This document shows positions 41,472-49,853 of a stretch of 64,000 nt of DNA, piece by piece. The DNA is from JBBQXK01 sp052387255. GTDB lineage: Bacteria; Pseudomonadota; Alphaproteobacteria; Rhodobacterales; Rhodobacteraceae. The stretch lies in NCBI GenBank assembly GCA_052387255.1, contig JBQTJI010000081.1, positions 5,738-69,737 of the forward strand, read 5' to 3'. Both the position numbers and the translations under genes were made by a program. A model generated the notes under the pieces. It ran no database searches and was not told where the DNA came from. It saw nothing but the letters and a program-made list of their open reading frames with translations. Each line of letters opens with the position of its first letter. Positions within the stretch are counted from its first letter, which is position 1.

Positions 41472-42320
41472 TCACACCGGGAACCAGTCGCGCCGCGCGA
41501 CCGATTGCGTTACCGGCCCCGGCACCACCATGTCGAGGCGGCCCACCACCTGGCCGCGTTCGATCTTGGCGGGCTTGTCGTGGACCGGCAGCAGGAAGCG
41601 CGACCCGTTCAGCAGCTTCTTGATCTGCGCCTTTTCGTTCCGCTTCGATCCGCCGTTGTTGCCGGTGACCTGGGGTTCGTGGAAATTCAGCTGATACAGC
41701 GGATCGACGATCTGGTCGTTGAAATCATAGATCACGTCGCCGCAGATGGTCGCCCGCCCCTCTGCGGTTTCGACATGCACATTCATCGATCCTTCGGTAT
41801 GGGCACCCGCCGCCTCGAGCGTCACGCCGGGCATGATCTCGACCGGCCCCGAGATTTCCAGGTCCTCCAGCCGCAGGGCGTGGCGGGTGTGCAGCCGCTC
41901 GATCAGGTGGATGATGTCGGGCTTGGGGTACTGCGGATGCATCAGGCCCGAGACGGAGTATTCAAGCTCGCGCCGGTTGATGACCACCGTCGTGTTCATC
42001 GGGAAGTGGTCGTCCTTGCCCGCGTGGTCGATGTGCAGGTGGGTGTGCAGGATGTACCGCACGTCGCCCGGCTTGACCCCGTGCCTCGCAAGTTGCCGCT
42101 CGATCATGTTCTCGTGGAACTGCAGGCCCCGCATCCCCAGCGTTTCCATGATCGCGTTGTCGCGGTACCCGGTATCGACCACGACGGGATACTGCCCGCC
42201 CAGGATGAGAAAGCCGTAGACCGGCACGCGCCGCGTCCGCCCGCAGTCGCGGGCAAGGACAAGGAAGCTCGATTCAAGCTCGATGTCGCCATAGTCGAGG
42301 ATGCGGATTTCCAGTGCCAT
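41472..42320 (-). CDS. Metallo-beta-lactamase-fold hydrolase, N-acyl homoserine lactonase-like
   Basis: A 282-residue MBL-fold protein. The metal site is HTHLHIDHAG (H94, H96, D98, H99), with further ligands likely in GAHTEGSMNVHV and GDVIYD. Length and the GFLILGGQYPVVVDTG opening match the AiiA-like N-acyl homoserine lactonase family. In this context, next to two other lactonase-type genes, a pathway lactonase is more likely than quorum quenching. The ATG at 42320 begins MALEIRILDYGD; the stop is four bases from the fusion gene start. The order suggests one operon. Confidence 0.83.
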   Translation of the reverse strand: MALEIRILDYGDIELESSFLVLARDCGRTRRVPVYGFLILGGQYPVVVDTGYRDNAIMETLGMRGLQFHENMIERQLARHGVKPGDVRYILHTHLHIDHAGKDDHFPMNTTVVINRRELEYSVSGLMHPQYPKPDIIHLIERLHTRHALRLEDLEISGPVEIMPGVTLEAAGAHTEGSMNVHVETAEGRATICGDVIYDFNDQIVDPLYQLNFHEPQVTGNNGGSKRNEKAQIKKLLNGSRFLLPVHDKPAKIERGQVVGRLDMVVPGPVTQSVARRDWFPV

Positions 42321-42333
42321 GATGTCCCTCCCG

Positions 42334-43209
42334 TTACAGCCGGTAGACTCGCGCTGCCGTGTCGTTGAAGATCGCGCGGGTGTCCGCGTCGGATAGAACG
42401 CCCGTCGCCGCCCGGTGGGCGGACAGCAGGGCGGGGTAGTCGGTCCACAGCTTCTCGATGGGGAAGTTCGACCCCCAGAGGCAGCGGTGCGCACCGAACA
42501 GCGCCACCGTTTCGGTCACCAGCCAGGCGACATGGGCGGGGTCATTGCGGTGGATGAAGGTGCCGAAGCCCGAGAGTTTCGCGACGGCGTTCGGACGCAG
42601 CGCAAGGTCGGCCATGGCGGCGCGCCAGCTTGCGCGCCCGTTGTCCGACGTATCCTCCAGCATGCCCGCATGCTGCAGCACGAAGGTCACGCGGGGGCAG
42701 GCATCGACCAGGTGCAGCGCATGGGGCATCTGGGCAGTGAACACCTGCAGGTCGAAGGCCCAGCCGTAATCGGCCAGCCTTGCGACGTTGGCGATGACGG
42801 CAGGGTCGGCGCAGAGGTCGGGGCGCGCGGCAAAGCGGTACTGGGGGTTGTCGTGCCAGTGGAACTGCTGGCGGATGCCGCGCACACGGGGGAAGCGGGC
42901 CAGGCGGTCGAGTGCGGGCCGCGCGTCGGGCTGGCCCATGTCGGCATAGGCCACGGTGGCATGGGGCCAGCCGGTCTCAAGGGCGGTCTCCTCGATGAAC
43001 CGCGCCTCGGCCTCGGCCTGCGACGGGTTCCAGTTGGCCTGCACATAGACCGCCTTGGCGATGCCGGTGCCGGCGATGTCGGCCAGGTATTCGGCCATGG
43101 GATAGTCGCGCCGGATCGGCTCGTAGGGGCCGAAGATGCGGGGCTGCATCGGGCCGGTCAGCCAGGGCAGGTCGGCCTGCCGCCATACGTGGAAATGCGC
43201 GTCGATCAT
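42334..43209 (-). CDS. Amidohydrolase, COG3618 (L-fuconolactonase/PDC-hydrolase type)
   Basis: A 291-residue TIM-barrel amidohydrolase starting MIDAHFHVWRQ (H5 and H7 of the metal site). GIAKAVYVQANWNPSQAEAE, VRGIRQQFHWHD, VTFVLQHAGM, VAKLSGFGTFI and CLWGSNFPIEKLW follow the COG3618 group, which includes L-fuconolactonase and 2-pyrone-4,6-dicarboxylate lactonase. With the KDF-dehydrogenase-like SDR and FAH genes, L-fucono-1,5-lactone or a similar lactone is a good candidate. Its ATG overlaps the CoxE stop (ATGA), tying it to the Mo-hydroxylase genes. Confidence 0.85.
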   Translation of the reverse strand: MIDAHFHVWRQADLPWLTGPMQPRIFGPYEPIRRDYPMAEYLADIAGTGIAKAVYVQANWNPSQAEAEARFIEETALETGWPHATVAYADMGQPDARPALDRLARFPRVRGIRQQFHWHDNPQYRFAARPDLCADPAVIANVARLADYGWAFDLQVFTAQMPHALHLVDACPRVTFVLQHAGMLEDTSDNGRASWRAAMADLALRPNAVAKLSGFGTFIHRNDPAHVAWLVTETVALFGAHRCLWGSNFPIEKLWTDYPALLSAHRAATGVLSDADTRAIFNDTAARVYRL

Positions 43210-44288
43210 CGCCGACCCCGCCGGAAGGACAGAATCTCGGCCGCGATGGCCTGGGGGGTCGCGCCGTTGCCGAGCCGGTCCAGCATCGGCAGGACCGCCC
43301 GCATCGCCCCCGTTTCCGGGCGATAGCCCGGGTCGGCGGCCAGGGGCGTGAGCCACAGGTTGGCATGGGTCAGCCCGTCCAGCCGCTGCATCGCACCGAC
43401 CAGCGCCTCTGGCCCGCCGCGTTCAAGTCCGTCCGAGACGATGATGGCCAGTGCCCCCCGCGCAAAGCTGGCGAACCGCGGTACCGACAGGAACACCTGC
43501 AGTGCGTCGCCCAGCCGCGTGCCGCCGTCCCAGTCGGCCACCAGCCCGCTGGCAAGTTGCATCGCCTGGTCGCGGTTGCGGTGCCGCAATGCGCGGGTCA
43601 CGCGGGTCAGCCGCGTGCCAAGGGTGAACACCTCGACCCGCTCGCCCGCCTGCACCAGCGCATGGGCCAGGCGCAGCGCGCCCTCGGTGCCTGCCTTCAT
43701 GCTGCCCGACACGTCGATCAGCATCAGGACGCGGCGCTGCCTTTGCCTGCGCCTGCGGGTGGGCAGGCGCGAAATCTCGCCATCCCGGCGCAACATCTGG
43801 CGAAAGGCCGCGCGGGGGTCGGGCATCGGCCCCTTCGGGGCCATCCGCCGCGACCGGCGGCGCGGCAGGGCTGCGGGCAGCGCGCGGGCAAAGGCGCGCA
43901 AGGCGGCATCCTCGTCGCCCGCAAGGCTGCGCGCGAACAGCCGTTCGCGCGCGGTGGCCCGCGCGCCCGAGGGGTCCTCGTCGCCCGCATCCGGCGTCAG
44001 GTCCAGATCGCCCGCGTCAAAGCTGTCGGGCAGGTCCTCGGGCGCGCCCTGCCCCGGTGCGGCAAAGCTGCGGGACAGGAAAACAGCATCGAAGATGTCG
44101 TCGAACAGCGGCTTCACCTCGGGGCCGGGGCCGAAGACCGCATGGCCGGCGCGGCGGATGTCGTGGATTGTGGTAGGCCCGAGCAGGCCCGTGGCGGCGA
44201 GGAACGACTGCACCTGTTCGGGGGCGGCGGGCAGACCGGCGGCGCGGAGCGCGGGCGCGAAGGCCAGGAAGGGGGCGAGCGCCTTCAT
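43206..44288 (-). CDS. VWA-domain protein, CoxE-like
   Basis: A 360-residue protein with a von Willebrand A domain in its second half: RRVLMLIDVSGSMKAG (MIDAS motif near residue 190), DWDGGTRLGDALQ and ALAIIVSDGLERGG. The first half is basic and Pro/Arg-rich with a CoxE-like N-terminus (FLAATGLLGPTTIHDIRRAG). In Oligotropha CoxE works with the MoxR-type ATPase CoxD to insert the active-site Cu-S-Mo centre; related pairs accompany other Mo hydroxylases. A CoxD-like gene lies 175 bases upstream and the hydroxylase subunits follow beyond it. Function is inferred from the pair. Confidence 0.83.
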   Translation of the reverse strand: MKALAPFLAFAPALRAAGLPAAPEQVQSFLAATGLLGPTTIHDIRRAGHAVFGPGPEVKPLFDDIFDAVFLSRSFAAPGQGAPEDLPDSFDAGDLDLTPDAGDEDPSGARATARERLFARSLAGDEDAALRAFARALPAALPRRRSRRMAPKGPMPDPRAAFRQMLRRDGEISRLPTRRRRQRQRRVLMLIDVSGSMKAGTEGALRLAHALVQAGERVEVFTLGTRLTRVTRALRHRNRDQAMQLASGLVADWDGGTRLGDALQVFLSVPRFASFARGALAIIVSDGLERGGPEALVGAMQRLDGLTHANLWLTPLAADPGYRPETGAMRAVLPMLDRLGNGATPQAIAAEILSFRRGRR

Positions 44289-44313
44289 CTGCGGGCCCGG
44301 TCCCCTGGGCCAC

Positions 44314-44375
44314 GGCGGGGGGGCTTTCTGCCCCCGGGACCCCCCGAGGATACTTGGGGACAGAAAAAGGGGGGG
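44314..44375 (+). repeat. Dispersed GC-hairpin repeat, copy B
   Basis: G7 and C5 arms around CTTTCTG, then GGGACCCCCCGAGGATACTT and GGGGACAGAAAAAG. It is a diverged copy of the element at 39841-39896 and occupies the only sizeable gap (44289-44463) between the CoxD- and CoxE-like genes. Nothing else is seen in that gap. Confidence 0.75.
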
Positions 44376-44463
44376 AAAGTGAAGAAAGGGTGAAGGTGGC
44401 CTTGCAAGCCATTGGAAAGGCTGGGCGTGCCTGCGTGTCCACGCGTGGACAGGGCCGGGCGGA

Positions 44464-45342
44464 TCATGCCGCGTCCCCCAACAGGCGGTCCAGGCGCGGG
44501 GCGATGAAGTCCAGGTCGTCCTGGTCCTTCAGCGCCACCCCGATGGCGCGGGCAAAGGCGCGGGGCCAGGGTGCGCCTTGGCTGTGAAGCAGGGTCGCGG
44601 CCTCGGCCCATTCAACGGTTTCGGCCACGCCGGGCGGTTTCGACAGCGGTTCGGCGCGCAGTTTCGTCACGGCGGCCACCACGCGCGCCGCCGTGTCGCG
44701 GGCGACCGTCGAGGCGCGCATCAGGACGATCTGGCTCTCCAGTTGCGGATCGGGATAACCGATCCAGTGGTACACGCAACGCCGCCGCAGCGCCTCGTGC
44801 AGTTCGCGGGTGCGGTTCGAGGTGAGGATCACGACGGGGCGTTCGGTGGCGCGGATCGTGCCGCGTTCGGGGATCGACAAGGTGAAGTCGGACAGGAATT
44901 CCAGCAGGAACGCCTCGAATTCATGGTCGGCGCGGTCGATCTCGTCGATCAGCAGGACGCGGGTCGCGGGGGATTGCAGCGCCAGGAGAAGGGGCCGGGC
45001 GATCAGGTAGTCGTCGGCGTAGAGGTTGACATGGGCATCCCCCGCCTGCCGGATCGCCAGCATCTGGCGCGGGAAGTTCCATTCGTACATCGCGGCACTG
45101 GCATCGATGCCTTCATAGCATTGCAGGCGCACCAGTTCGCGGCCAAGTGCTGCGGCCATGGCCTTGGCCGCCTCGGTCTTGCCCACGCCCGGCGCGCCCT
45201 CCAGCAGCAGGGGCTTGCCGAGGGCGAGCGCCAGGTAGGCGGCGGTCGACAGCCCCTCGTCCGCGATGTACTGCGCGTCGCGCAGCGCGGCGGCCAGCGG
45301 CCCCGGCCCGTCGATGCCCTGGATGGAGCGGCGGATCGCCAT
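44464..45342 (-). CDS. MoxR-type AAA ATPase, CoxD-like
   Basis: A 292-residue AAA+ ATPase with Walker A EGAPGVGKTEAAKAM (residues 48-62), Walker B VLLIDEIDRADHEFE, sensor ILTSNRTRELHEALRRRC with the arginine finger region, and YHWIGYPDPQLE. This matches CoxD-like MoxR ATPases, which act as chaperones for metal-centre maturation of CO-dehydrogenase-type enzymes. It starts one base before the stop of the CoxL C-terminal gene and is followed by a CoxE-like gene. The sequence differs from housekeeping MoxR proteins by its ELHEALRRR segment. Confidence 0.85.
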   Translation of the reverse strand: MAIRRSIQGIDGPGPLAAALRDAQYIADEGLSTAAYLALALGKPLLLEGAPGVGKTEAAKAMAAALGRELVRLQCYEGIDASAAMYEWNFPRQMLAIRQAGDAHVNLYADDYLIARPLLLALQSPATRVLLIDEIDRADHEFEAFLLEFLSDFTLSIPERGTIRATERPVVILTSNRTRELHEALRRRCVYHWIGYPDPQLESQIVLMRASTVARDTAARVVAAVTKLRAEPLSKPPGVAETVEWAEAATLLHSQGAPWPRAFARAIGVALKDQDDLDFIAPRLDRLLGDAA

Positions 45343-45343
45343 G

Positions 45344-46366
45344 CTAGAGCCGCTGGCGGGGTTTCGCCCCGCCGAGTGCCTGGATCCCGCGCAGCACCTT
45401 TTCCGGCGTCACCGGCAGGTCGTCGATGCGGACACCCACGGCGTCGTAGACGGCGTTGACCACCGCAGGCAGCACCGGGTTCGCGCACATCTCGCCCGGT
45501 CCCTTGCCGCCATAGGGGCCGTCCGCCGCCGGGCGTTCCAGCACCGAGATGTGGTGCGGGGCCAGGTCACCGGGGCCGGGCATGAGGTAGGTGTTGAAAT
45601 CGACCGGGCCATGGTCGCGGGCCGGGTAGTAGGGTTCGGTCGTCTCCCAGGCGGCGTGCGACATGCCCATCCAGGCACCGCCCCTGAGTTGCTGTTCCAC
45701 CAGGCGGGGGTTCAGGGCGCGGCCGACCTCGTAGGCCGACTGCATGTCGGTCACGGTGACCTCGCCGGTTTCGTCATCGACCTCGACCGTGACCAGCATC
45801 GCGGCATGGGCGAAGGTCGAGACGGGGGTCATCTCGCCGGTATCGGGGTCGACGTCGGACAGGGGGATCAGGAAGATGCCCCGGCCCGCGATGGTTTTCC
45901 CCTGCTTGAACTGCGCGGCCTGGGCGGCGGCCATGGTGGTGATCGATTTGCCCGGGGCACCCCGGACATGGATGTTGCCGCGCCCGTCGGTCACCAGGTC
46001 GGCGGGATCGACCTCCAGTTCCTCGGCGGCGGCGTCGAGCATCACGGCGCGCGCCTCTTTCGCGGCCATGATCACCGCGTTGCCCATGCGGTGCGTGCCG
46101 CGCGAGGCGAAGGACCCCATGTCATGGGGGCCGGTGTCGCTGTCGGCGGTGTCGACATAGACGTCCTCGACCGGCACGCCGAGGGTTTCCGCCGCGATCT
46201 GGCGGGTGACGGATTTCATCCCCTGGCCAAGGTCGATGGCCGACAGGGCCACGGTGAACTTGCCGTCGGGGTTGGAATGGACCAGCGCCTGCGAAGGGTC
46301 GCCGCCGAGGTTCATGCCGATGGGATAGTTGATGGCGGCAAAGCCGCGGCCACGGTGGATGGTCAT
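45344..46366 (-). CDS. Molybdenum hydroxylase large subunit, C-terminal half
   Basis: A 340-residue protein equal to the second half of an XdhB/CoxL-type molybdopterin subunit: MTIHRGRGFAAINYPIGMN, VHSNPDGKFTVALSAIDLGQGMK, ADSDTGPHDMGSFASRGTHRMG, and FGGKGPGEMCANP-like YGGKGPGEMCANP with the catalytic Glu at 292. It starts at an ATG with AAGG ten bases upstream. The first half is encoded by the ORF ending at 46500. The 133-base gap between them is a repeat. All Moco-binding motifs of this half are kept, so the two parts probably assemble, as NdhL and NdhM do in nicotinate dehydrogenase. Confidence 0.83.
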   Translation of the reverse strand: MTIHRGRGFAAINYPIGMNLGGDPSQALVHSNPDGKFTVALSAIDLGQGMKSVTRQIAAETLGVPVEDVYVDTADSDTGPHDMGSFASRGTHRMGNAVIMAAKEARAVMLDAAAEELEVDPADLVTDGRGNIHVRGAPGKSITTMAAAQAAQFKQGKTIAGRGIFLIPLSDVDPDTGEMTPVSTFAHAAMLVTVEVDDETGEVTVTDMQSAYEVGRALNPRLVEQQLRGGAWMGMSHAAWETTEPYYPARDHGPVDFNTYLMPGPGDLAPHHISVLERPAADGPYGGKGPGEMCANPVLPAVVNAVYDAVGVRIDDLPVTPEKVLRGIQALGGAKPRQRL

Positions 46367-46402
46367 GATCTCGGGCCTTCGCGCTGCGGCAGCGGCAGGA
46401 GA

Positions 46403-46450
46403 CGGGGGGTTTCACACCCCCCGCACCCCCCGTGGGATATTTGGACAAAA
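46403..46450 (+). repeat. Dispersed GC-hairpin repeat, copy C
   Basis: C-G6-TTTCACA-C6 hairpin followed by GCACCCCCCGTGGGATATTT and GGACAAAA. It is near-identical to copy A over about 45 bases, in the opposite orientation. It lies between the two halves of the large-subunit gene, where a single ORF would be expected. Confidence 0.82.
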
Positions 46451-46499
46451 TCGAAAGCATGGCGGGAAGCGCGCAACGGCTTGTTCGGTCCTGTCCGCA

Positions 46500-48158
46500 T
46501 CAGCGCCTCCTGAAGCCCGAGAGGGACGAGAACCGCATCGCGCCCGAGCGGGCGGGGGCGGGCGAAGGGGCGGGCGCGGGCGGCTCCCCTCCCCCTTGTG
46601 CGGAGGGGATGGGGGTGGGGGTCGGGGGCGGGGCATGGGCGGGTCGTGGCGGCTGCTGCGCGGGCGCACCCGGCAGGTCGGGCTGTCTGCCGCCCTTCTT
46701 GGCGTAGTTCGTGGCCTTGAACCCGGCCACGCGACCAGCCTCGTCCGTCGCGGTAAAGCCGGGAAGTGCCGCGCGCGCGCCGCCGCCACCCATGGTGCTG
46801 GCGGCGGCCAGCATCGCGGGCGACAGCTTCACCCCGGCTTTTTCCGCCACCACCTGCGCGCATTCGATCAGGGCGCAGTTCTTGGCCAGCCTGCGGTGCG
46901 CCTTCATGTCGCCGTCGCGGTAGGCGTTGAGGATGCGCAGGTCGATCGGGTTCATGCCCACCGCCTCGGCCACCTTGTCCATATGCGCCTCGATGGCGAA
47001 ATCGACGCCGGTGATGCCGAAGCCGCGCATCGCCGTGGCTGGCGTGCGGTTGGTGTAGACGCAAAAGACATCGGCATGGACGTTGGGGATCGTGTACGGC
47101 CCCGGCAGGTGGCCGACGCCCTTGATGATCGCGTAACTCGACAGCCGGGTGTAGGCCCCGCTGTCGAAGTAGCCACGGAACTGGCGCGCCACGATGCGCC
47201 CGTCCTGCATCACGCCGTCCTTGAGGTACCAGCGTTCCGCGCCGCGGGGCGCTCCGACCTGCATCTCTTCTTCCCGGTCCCAGGCGTATTTCACCGGCCT
47301 GCCGGTCAGCATCGCGCCGAGGATGGCCAGCGGTTCGTGGATGCTGTCGACCTTGCCGCCGAAGCCGCCGCCCACGGTGCCGCCGATGAAATGCAGCCGC
47401 GACGAGGGCATCGTCAGCACCTTGGCCGCCGTGCCGAGCGAGAAGAACAGCGCCTGCGTCGAGGTATAGCAGACGAAGCGGTCGTTCTGTTCGGGGGCGG
47501 CGATGGCACCGCAGGTCTCGATCGGGGCCTGTTCGATGGGCGACATCTGATAGCGGCCCTCGACGATGTGGTCGGCCTGCCGGAAGGCGGCCTCGACGTC
47601 GCCGAAGCGCAGCTTCTGGTGGTCGTAGCGCCCGTGGTAGACGAACTTGTTGGTCGGATAGATGTCGAGCACCACAGGCGCGCCAGGTTTCACCGCCTCT
47701 TCCACGTCCAGGACATGGGGCAGCACGTCCCACTCGACCCGCACGTTCTGCACCGCCGCCCGCGCCTGCGCTTCCGTTCCGGCGATCACGGCGGCCACAG
47801 GTTCGCCCTTGTAGCGGGTCCGGTCGGTGGACAGGATCGGCTCGTCGTCAATGCCGAAATCCAGCAAGGATAGCAGGGTGTTGAGGTTCACCGGCACGTC
47901 GCGGCCCTGAAGGATGCGCACCACGCCCGGCATCCGTTCGGCCTCGGTCACGTCGATGCGGCGGATGCGGGCGGCGTGGTAGGGGGACCGCACGCAGCGC
48001 AGGTGCAGAAGGCCGTCGAACAGGTGGTCGTCGTAGAACGGCGAGCGGCCCGTGACATGGCCGGGAATGTCCTGCCGCCGCGTGGGCTTGCCGACCTCGT
48101 TCAGATTATCGTCGCGTTCGTCGCGGAAGAATTCCTTCCGCATCTCGAAACCGTTCAC
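46500..48158 (-). CDS. Molybdenum hydroxylase large subunit, N-terminal half
   Basis: A 552-residue protein starting at a GTG that overlaps the CoxS stop, with GGAGG eight bases upstream. It carries the a/b hammerhead and first Moco domain: GHVTGRSPFYDD, RCVRSPYHAARIRRID, YKGEPVAAVIAG, GGTVGGGFGGKVDSIHEPLA and TNRTPATAMRGFGITGVD. The AMRGFG loop lacks the Cys of true CO dehydrogenases (AYRCSFR), so the substrate is not CO. After about residue 452 (AMLAAAS) the family sequence ends. The tail from about 505 is Pro-rich (PPPTPTPIPSAQGGG) and is translated from a repeat, ending GFRRR. Confidence 0.82.
   Translation of the reverse strand: MNGFEMRKEFFRDERDDNLNEVGKPTRRQDIPGHVTGRSPFYDDHLFDGLLHLRCVRSPYHAARIRRIDVTEAERMPGVVRILQGRDVPVNLNTLLSLLDFGIDDEPILSTDRTRYKGEPVAAVIAGTEAQARAAVQNVRVEWDVLPHVLDVEEAVKPGAPVVLDIYPTNKFVYHGRYDHQKLRFGDVEAAFRQADHIVEGRYQMSPIEQAPIETCGAIAAPEQNDRFVCYTSTQALFFSLGTAAKVLTMPSSRLHFIGGTVGGGFGGKVDSIHEPLAILGAMLTGRPVKYAWDREEEMQVGAPRGAERWYLKDGVMQDGRIVARQFRGYFDSGAYTRLSSYAIIKGVGHLPGPYTIPNVHADVFCVYTNRTPATAMRGFGITGVDFAIEAHMDKVAEAVGMNPIDLRILNAYRDGDMKAHRRLAKNCALIECAQVVAEKAGVKLSPAMLAAASTMGGGGARAALPGFTATDEAGRVAGFKATNYAKKGGRQPDLPGAPAQQPPRPAHAPPPTPTPIPSAQGGGEPPAPAPSPAPARSGAMRFSSLSGFRRR
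46582..46631 (-). repeat. Diverged hairpin repeat inside the large-subunit tail
   Basis: On the plus strand, GGCTCCCCTCCCCCTTGTGC followed by GGAGGGGATGGGGGTGGGG resembles the element at 27901-27949 and 60881-60916, with more changes. It lies within the coding frame of the N-terminal large-subunit ORF and yields its Pro-rich tail. Orientation is given relative to copy 1 and is uncertain. Confidence 0.55.
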
Positions 48159-48625
48159 GCCCGCACCCTCCCCTCGGCCACCGACAGGATTGCCGCGATG
48201 ATCGGCTCGTACCCGGTGCAGCGGCACAGGTTGCCGCTGATCGCCTCGACCACCTCGTCACGGCTCGGCGTCGGGTTGCGGTCCAACAGCGCCTTGGCCG
48301 AGACCAGCATGCCCGGCGTGCAGTACCCGCATTGCGCGGCGAAATGGTCCATGAAGGCCACCTGCAGGGGGTGCATCGCGGGCGTGGCCATGCCCGCCGC
48401 CGTCTCGATCACCGCCCCTTGCGCCAGTTCGGCCAGCACCAGGCAGGACAGCACGGTCTGGCCGTTCATCCGCACCGTGCAGGCCCCGCAGGTGCCCTGA
48501 CCGCAGCCGTACTTGGGGCTGAGATCGCCCACGCCGCGCCGCAGGAAGTCGAGCAGGTTCTGCCCCGGATCGGCGAAGGCCGCCCGTTCGGTGCCGTTCA
48601 GGGTCAGCGTGACGGGTGTTTTCAT
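48155..48625 (-). CDS. Molybdenum hydroxylase small subunit, two [2Fe-2S] clusters
   Basis: A 156-residue CoxS-type iron-sulfur subunit. The plant-ferredoxin-like N-terminal cluster uses C41, C46, C49 and C61 (KYGCGQGTCGACTVRMNG, then LSC). The C-terminal helical cluster uses C99, C102, C134 and C136 (QCGYCTPGM and GNLCRCTGYEPI). It passes electrons from the Moco to the FAD subunit. ATGA overlap joins it to the FAD-subunit gene and GTGA overlap to the large subunit. Confidence 0.94.
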   Translation of the reverse strand: MKTPVTLTLNGTERAAFADPGQNLLDFLRRGVGDLSPKYGCGQGTCGACTVRMNGQTVLSCLVLAELAQGAVIETAAGMATPAMHPLQVAFMDHFAAQCGYCTPGMLVSAKALLDRNPTPSRDEVVEAISGNLCRCTGYEPIIAAILSVAEGRVRA

Positions 48626-49413
48626 GGCGTGCCCATCCGTTCCAGAAGCCGCCTGAGGTGGACGCCCGCCACCTCGCGCCGGTACCAGGCGGTGGCCAGG
48701 GCATCGGTCGGCGGGTCCAGCCCCTCGGCCGCCTGTGCGGCGGCGCGGGCCAGGGTGGCGGCGTCAAGCGCCTGCCCCTCGAGCGCGCGCTCGGCCCCTG
48801 ACCCCCGCATCGGCGCGGGCCCCATCGCGCCGAAGGCCACGCGGACGCCGCGCATCCGGCCCCCGTCACGCGGGACCAGGGCGGCGATGGACATGACGGA
48901 AACCCCCTTGGGCTTGACGCGCGACACCTTGAGAAAGCCGAAGGTGCCGGGCCTTGGACGGGTGAACTCGACGCTTGCAACCAGCGGCGGACGGGCACGG
49001 TCGCGCATCAGCTCCTCGATGGCGCGGGCCCCCTGCCCCGCCAGATGCGCCCGCGCCCCGAGCGCGATCAGCGCCACGGCGAAGTCGCCGTAGGGGTGCG
49101 GCGCGAACAGGTTGCCGCCGACGGTGCCCATGTTGCGCACCTGCGGGCCGCCGATGGCGCGGGCCACTGGATGCAGGAAATCCAGATCGCGCGCGGCCAG
49201 CACTTGCGCCATCGTGACGCCCGCACCCAGCGTCACCGCATCGCCCGCGATGCGGATCTGGGTCAGCGCAGGGTCGGTCGAGCGCACCAGGCGGGGTGCG
49301 GCGCTGCCTGCGTTGACATCGCGCATCACCACCGTGCCGCCGCCCAGATAGGCCGCACCCGCCATGGCGCGCGCCGCCTCGGCCAGGGTGGCATAGGTTT
49401 CGACCCTGGTCAT
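48622..49413 (-). CDS. Molybdenum hydroxylase medium subunit, FAD-binding
   Basis: A 263-residue CoxM-type flavoprotein of the PCMH/CO-dehydrogenase FAD-binding class. AYLGGGTVVMRDVN and IGGPQVRNMGTVGGNLFAPHPYGDFA hold the two FAD loops (the second is the AGGQS/TIGGN type), and the C-terminal domain contains FLKVSRVKPKGVSVMSIAAL and VAFGAMGPAPMRG. It is coupled by four-base overlaps to the Fe-S gene and to an SRPBCC gene. Length is at the short end for the family. Confidence 0.9.
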   Translation of the reverse strand: MTRVETYATLAEAARAMAGAAYLGGGTVVMRDVNAGSAAPRLVRSTDPALTQIRIAGDAVTLGAGVTMAQVLAARDLDFLHPVARAIGGPQVRNMGTVGGNLFAPHPYGDFAVALIALGARAHLAGQGARAIEELMRDRARPPLVASVEFTRPRPGTFGFLKVSRVKPKGVSVMSIAALVPRDGGRMRGVRVAFGAMGPAPMRGSGAERALEGQALDAATLARAAAQAAEGLDPPTDALATAWYRREVAGVHLRRLLERMGTP

Positions 49414-49853
49414 GCCGGCACCTCCACCAGCGTACGGACCGCATCCATGCCGCCCTGATAGACGTTCTCGGCGACCATCCGGCGCAGTTCTTCCCCGCGC
49501 CCCGGCGGCGTGTCGAACCGGCTTTCCCAGTGCCAGAAGGTGCGGTCGCCGTCGGTCACCGGGCTGAGGCGGACGTGGGCCACATAGTTCAGCAGCGGCA
49601 CCGGCGTGTCCAAGAGGCAGTAGGAAAACGCCATGTCGGCATCGGACAGCGTCAGCAGCTGTTCGCGCAGTTCCGACCCGTCAGCCAAGTGAAAGCGGCG
49701 GACGCAGCCGATGCGGTCGCTCGGCTGGCCCCTCTCGATCACGCTGTCGCGCACCACCGGATGCCAGCGGTCGTGCCCGTTGAAATCGCGCAGCACGTCC
49801 CAGACGGTTTCCACCGGGGCCTCGACGATGGTGCTTTTCACGACCCGGACCAT
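49410..49853 (-). CDS. SRPBCC-family protein (tandem copy 2)
   Basis: A 147-residue START/Bet v1-like protein: VVKSTIVEAPVETVWDVLRDFNGHDRWHP, VVRDSVIERGQPSDRIGCVRRF, LREQLLTLSD and FSYCLLDTPVPLLNYVAHVRL. The preceding gene shares most of this pattern, so the two are diverged duplicates. CoxG, an SRPBCC-like membrane-anchoring protein, accompanies CO dehydrogenase genes; a similar partner role or ligand binding is possible. Its ATG shares a base with the upstream stop (TGATG). Confidence 0.8.
   Translation of the reverse strand: MVRVVKSTIVEAPVETVWDVLRDFNGHDRWHPVVRDSVIERGQPSDRIGCVRRFHLADGSELREQLLTLSDADMAFSYCLLDTPVPLLNYVAHVRLSPVTDGDRTFWHWESRFDTPPGRGEELRRMVAENVYQGGMDAVRTLVEVPA

Noticed and set aside
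41472..42320. Quorum-quenching lactonase
   Set aside because: The fold and motif fit the AHL-lactonase family, but no quorum-sensing gene is near and the neighbours are catabolic; a pathway lactonase is more likely.
46500..48158. True CO dehydrogenase (CoxL) assignment
   Set aside because: The active-site loop reads AMRGFG instead of the AYRCSFR-type motif with the Cu-binding Cys, so a general Mo hydroxylase is the safer call.
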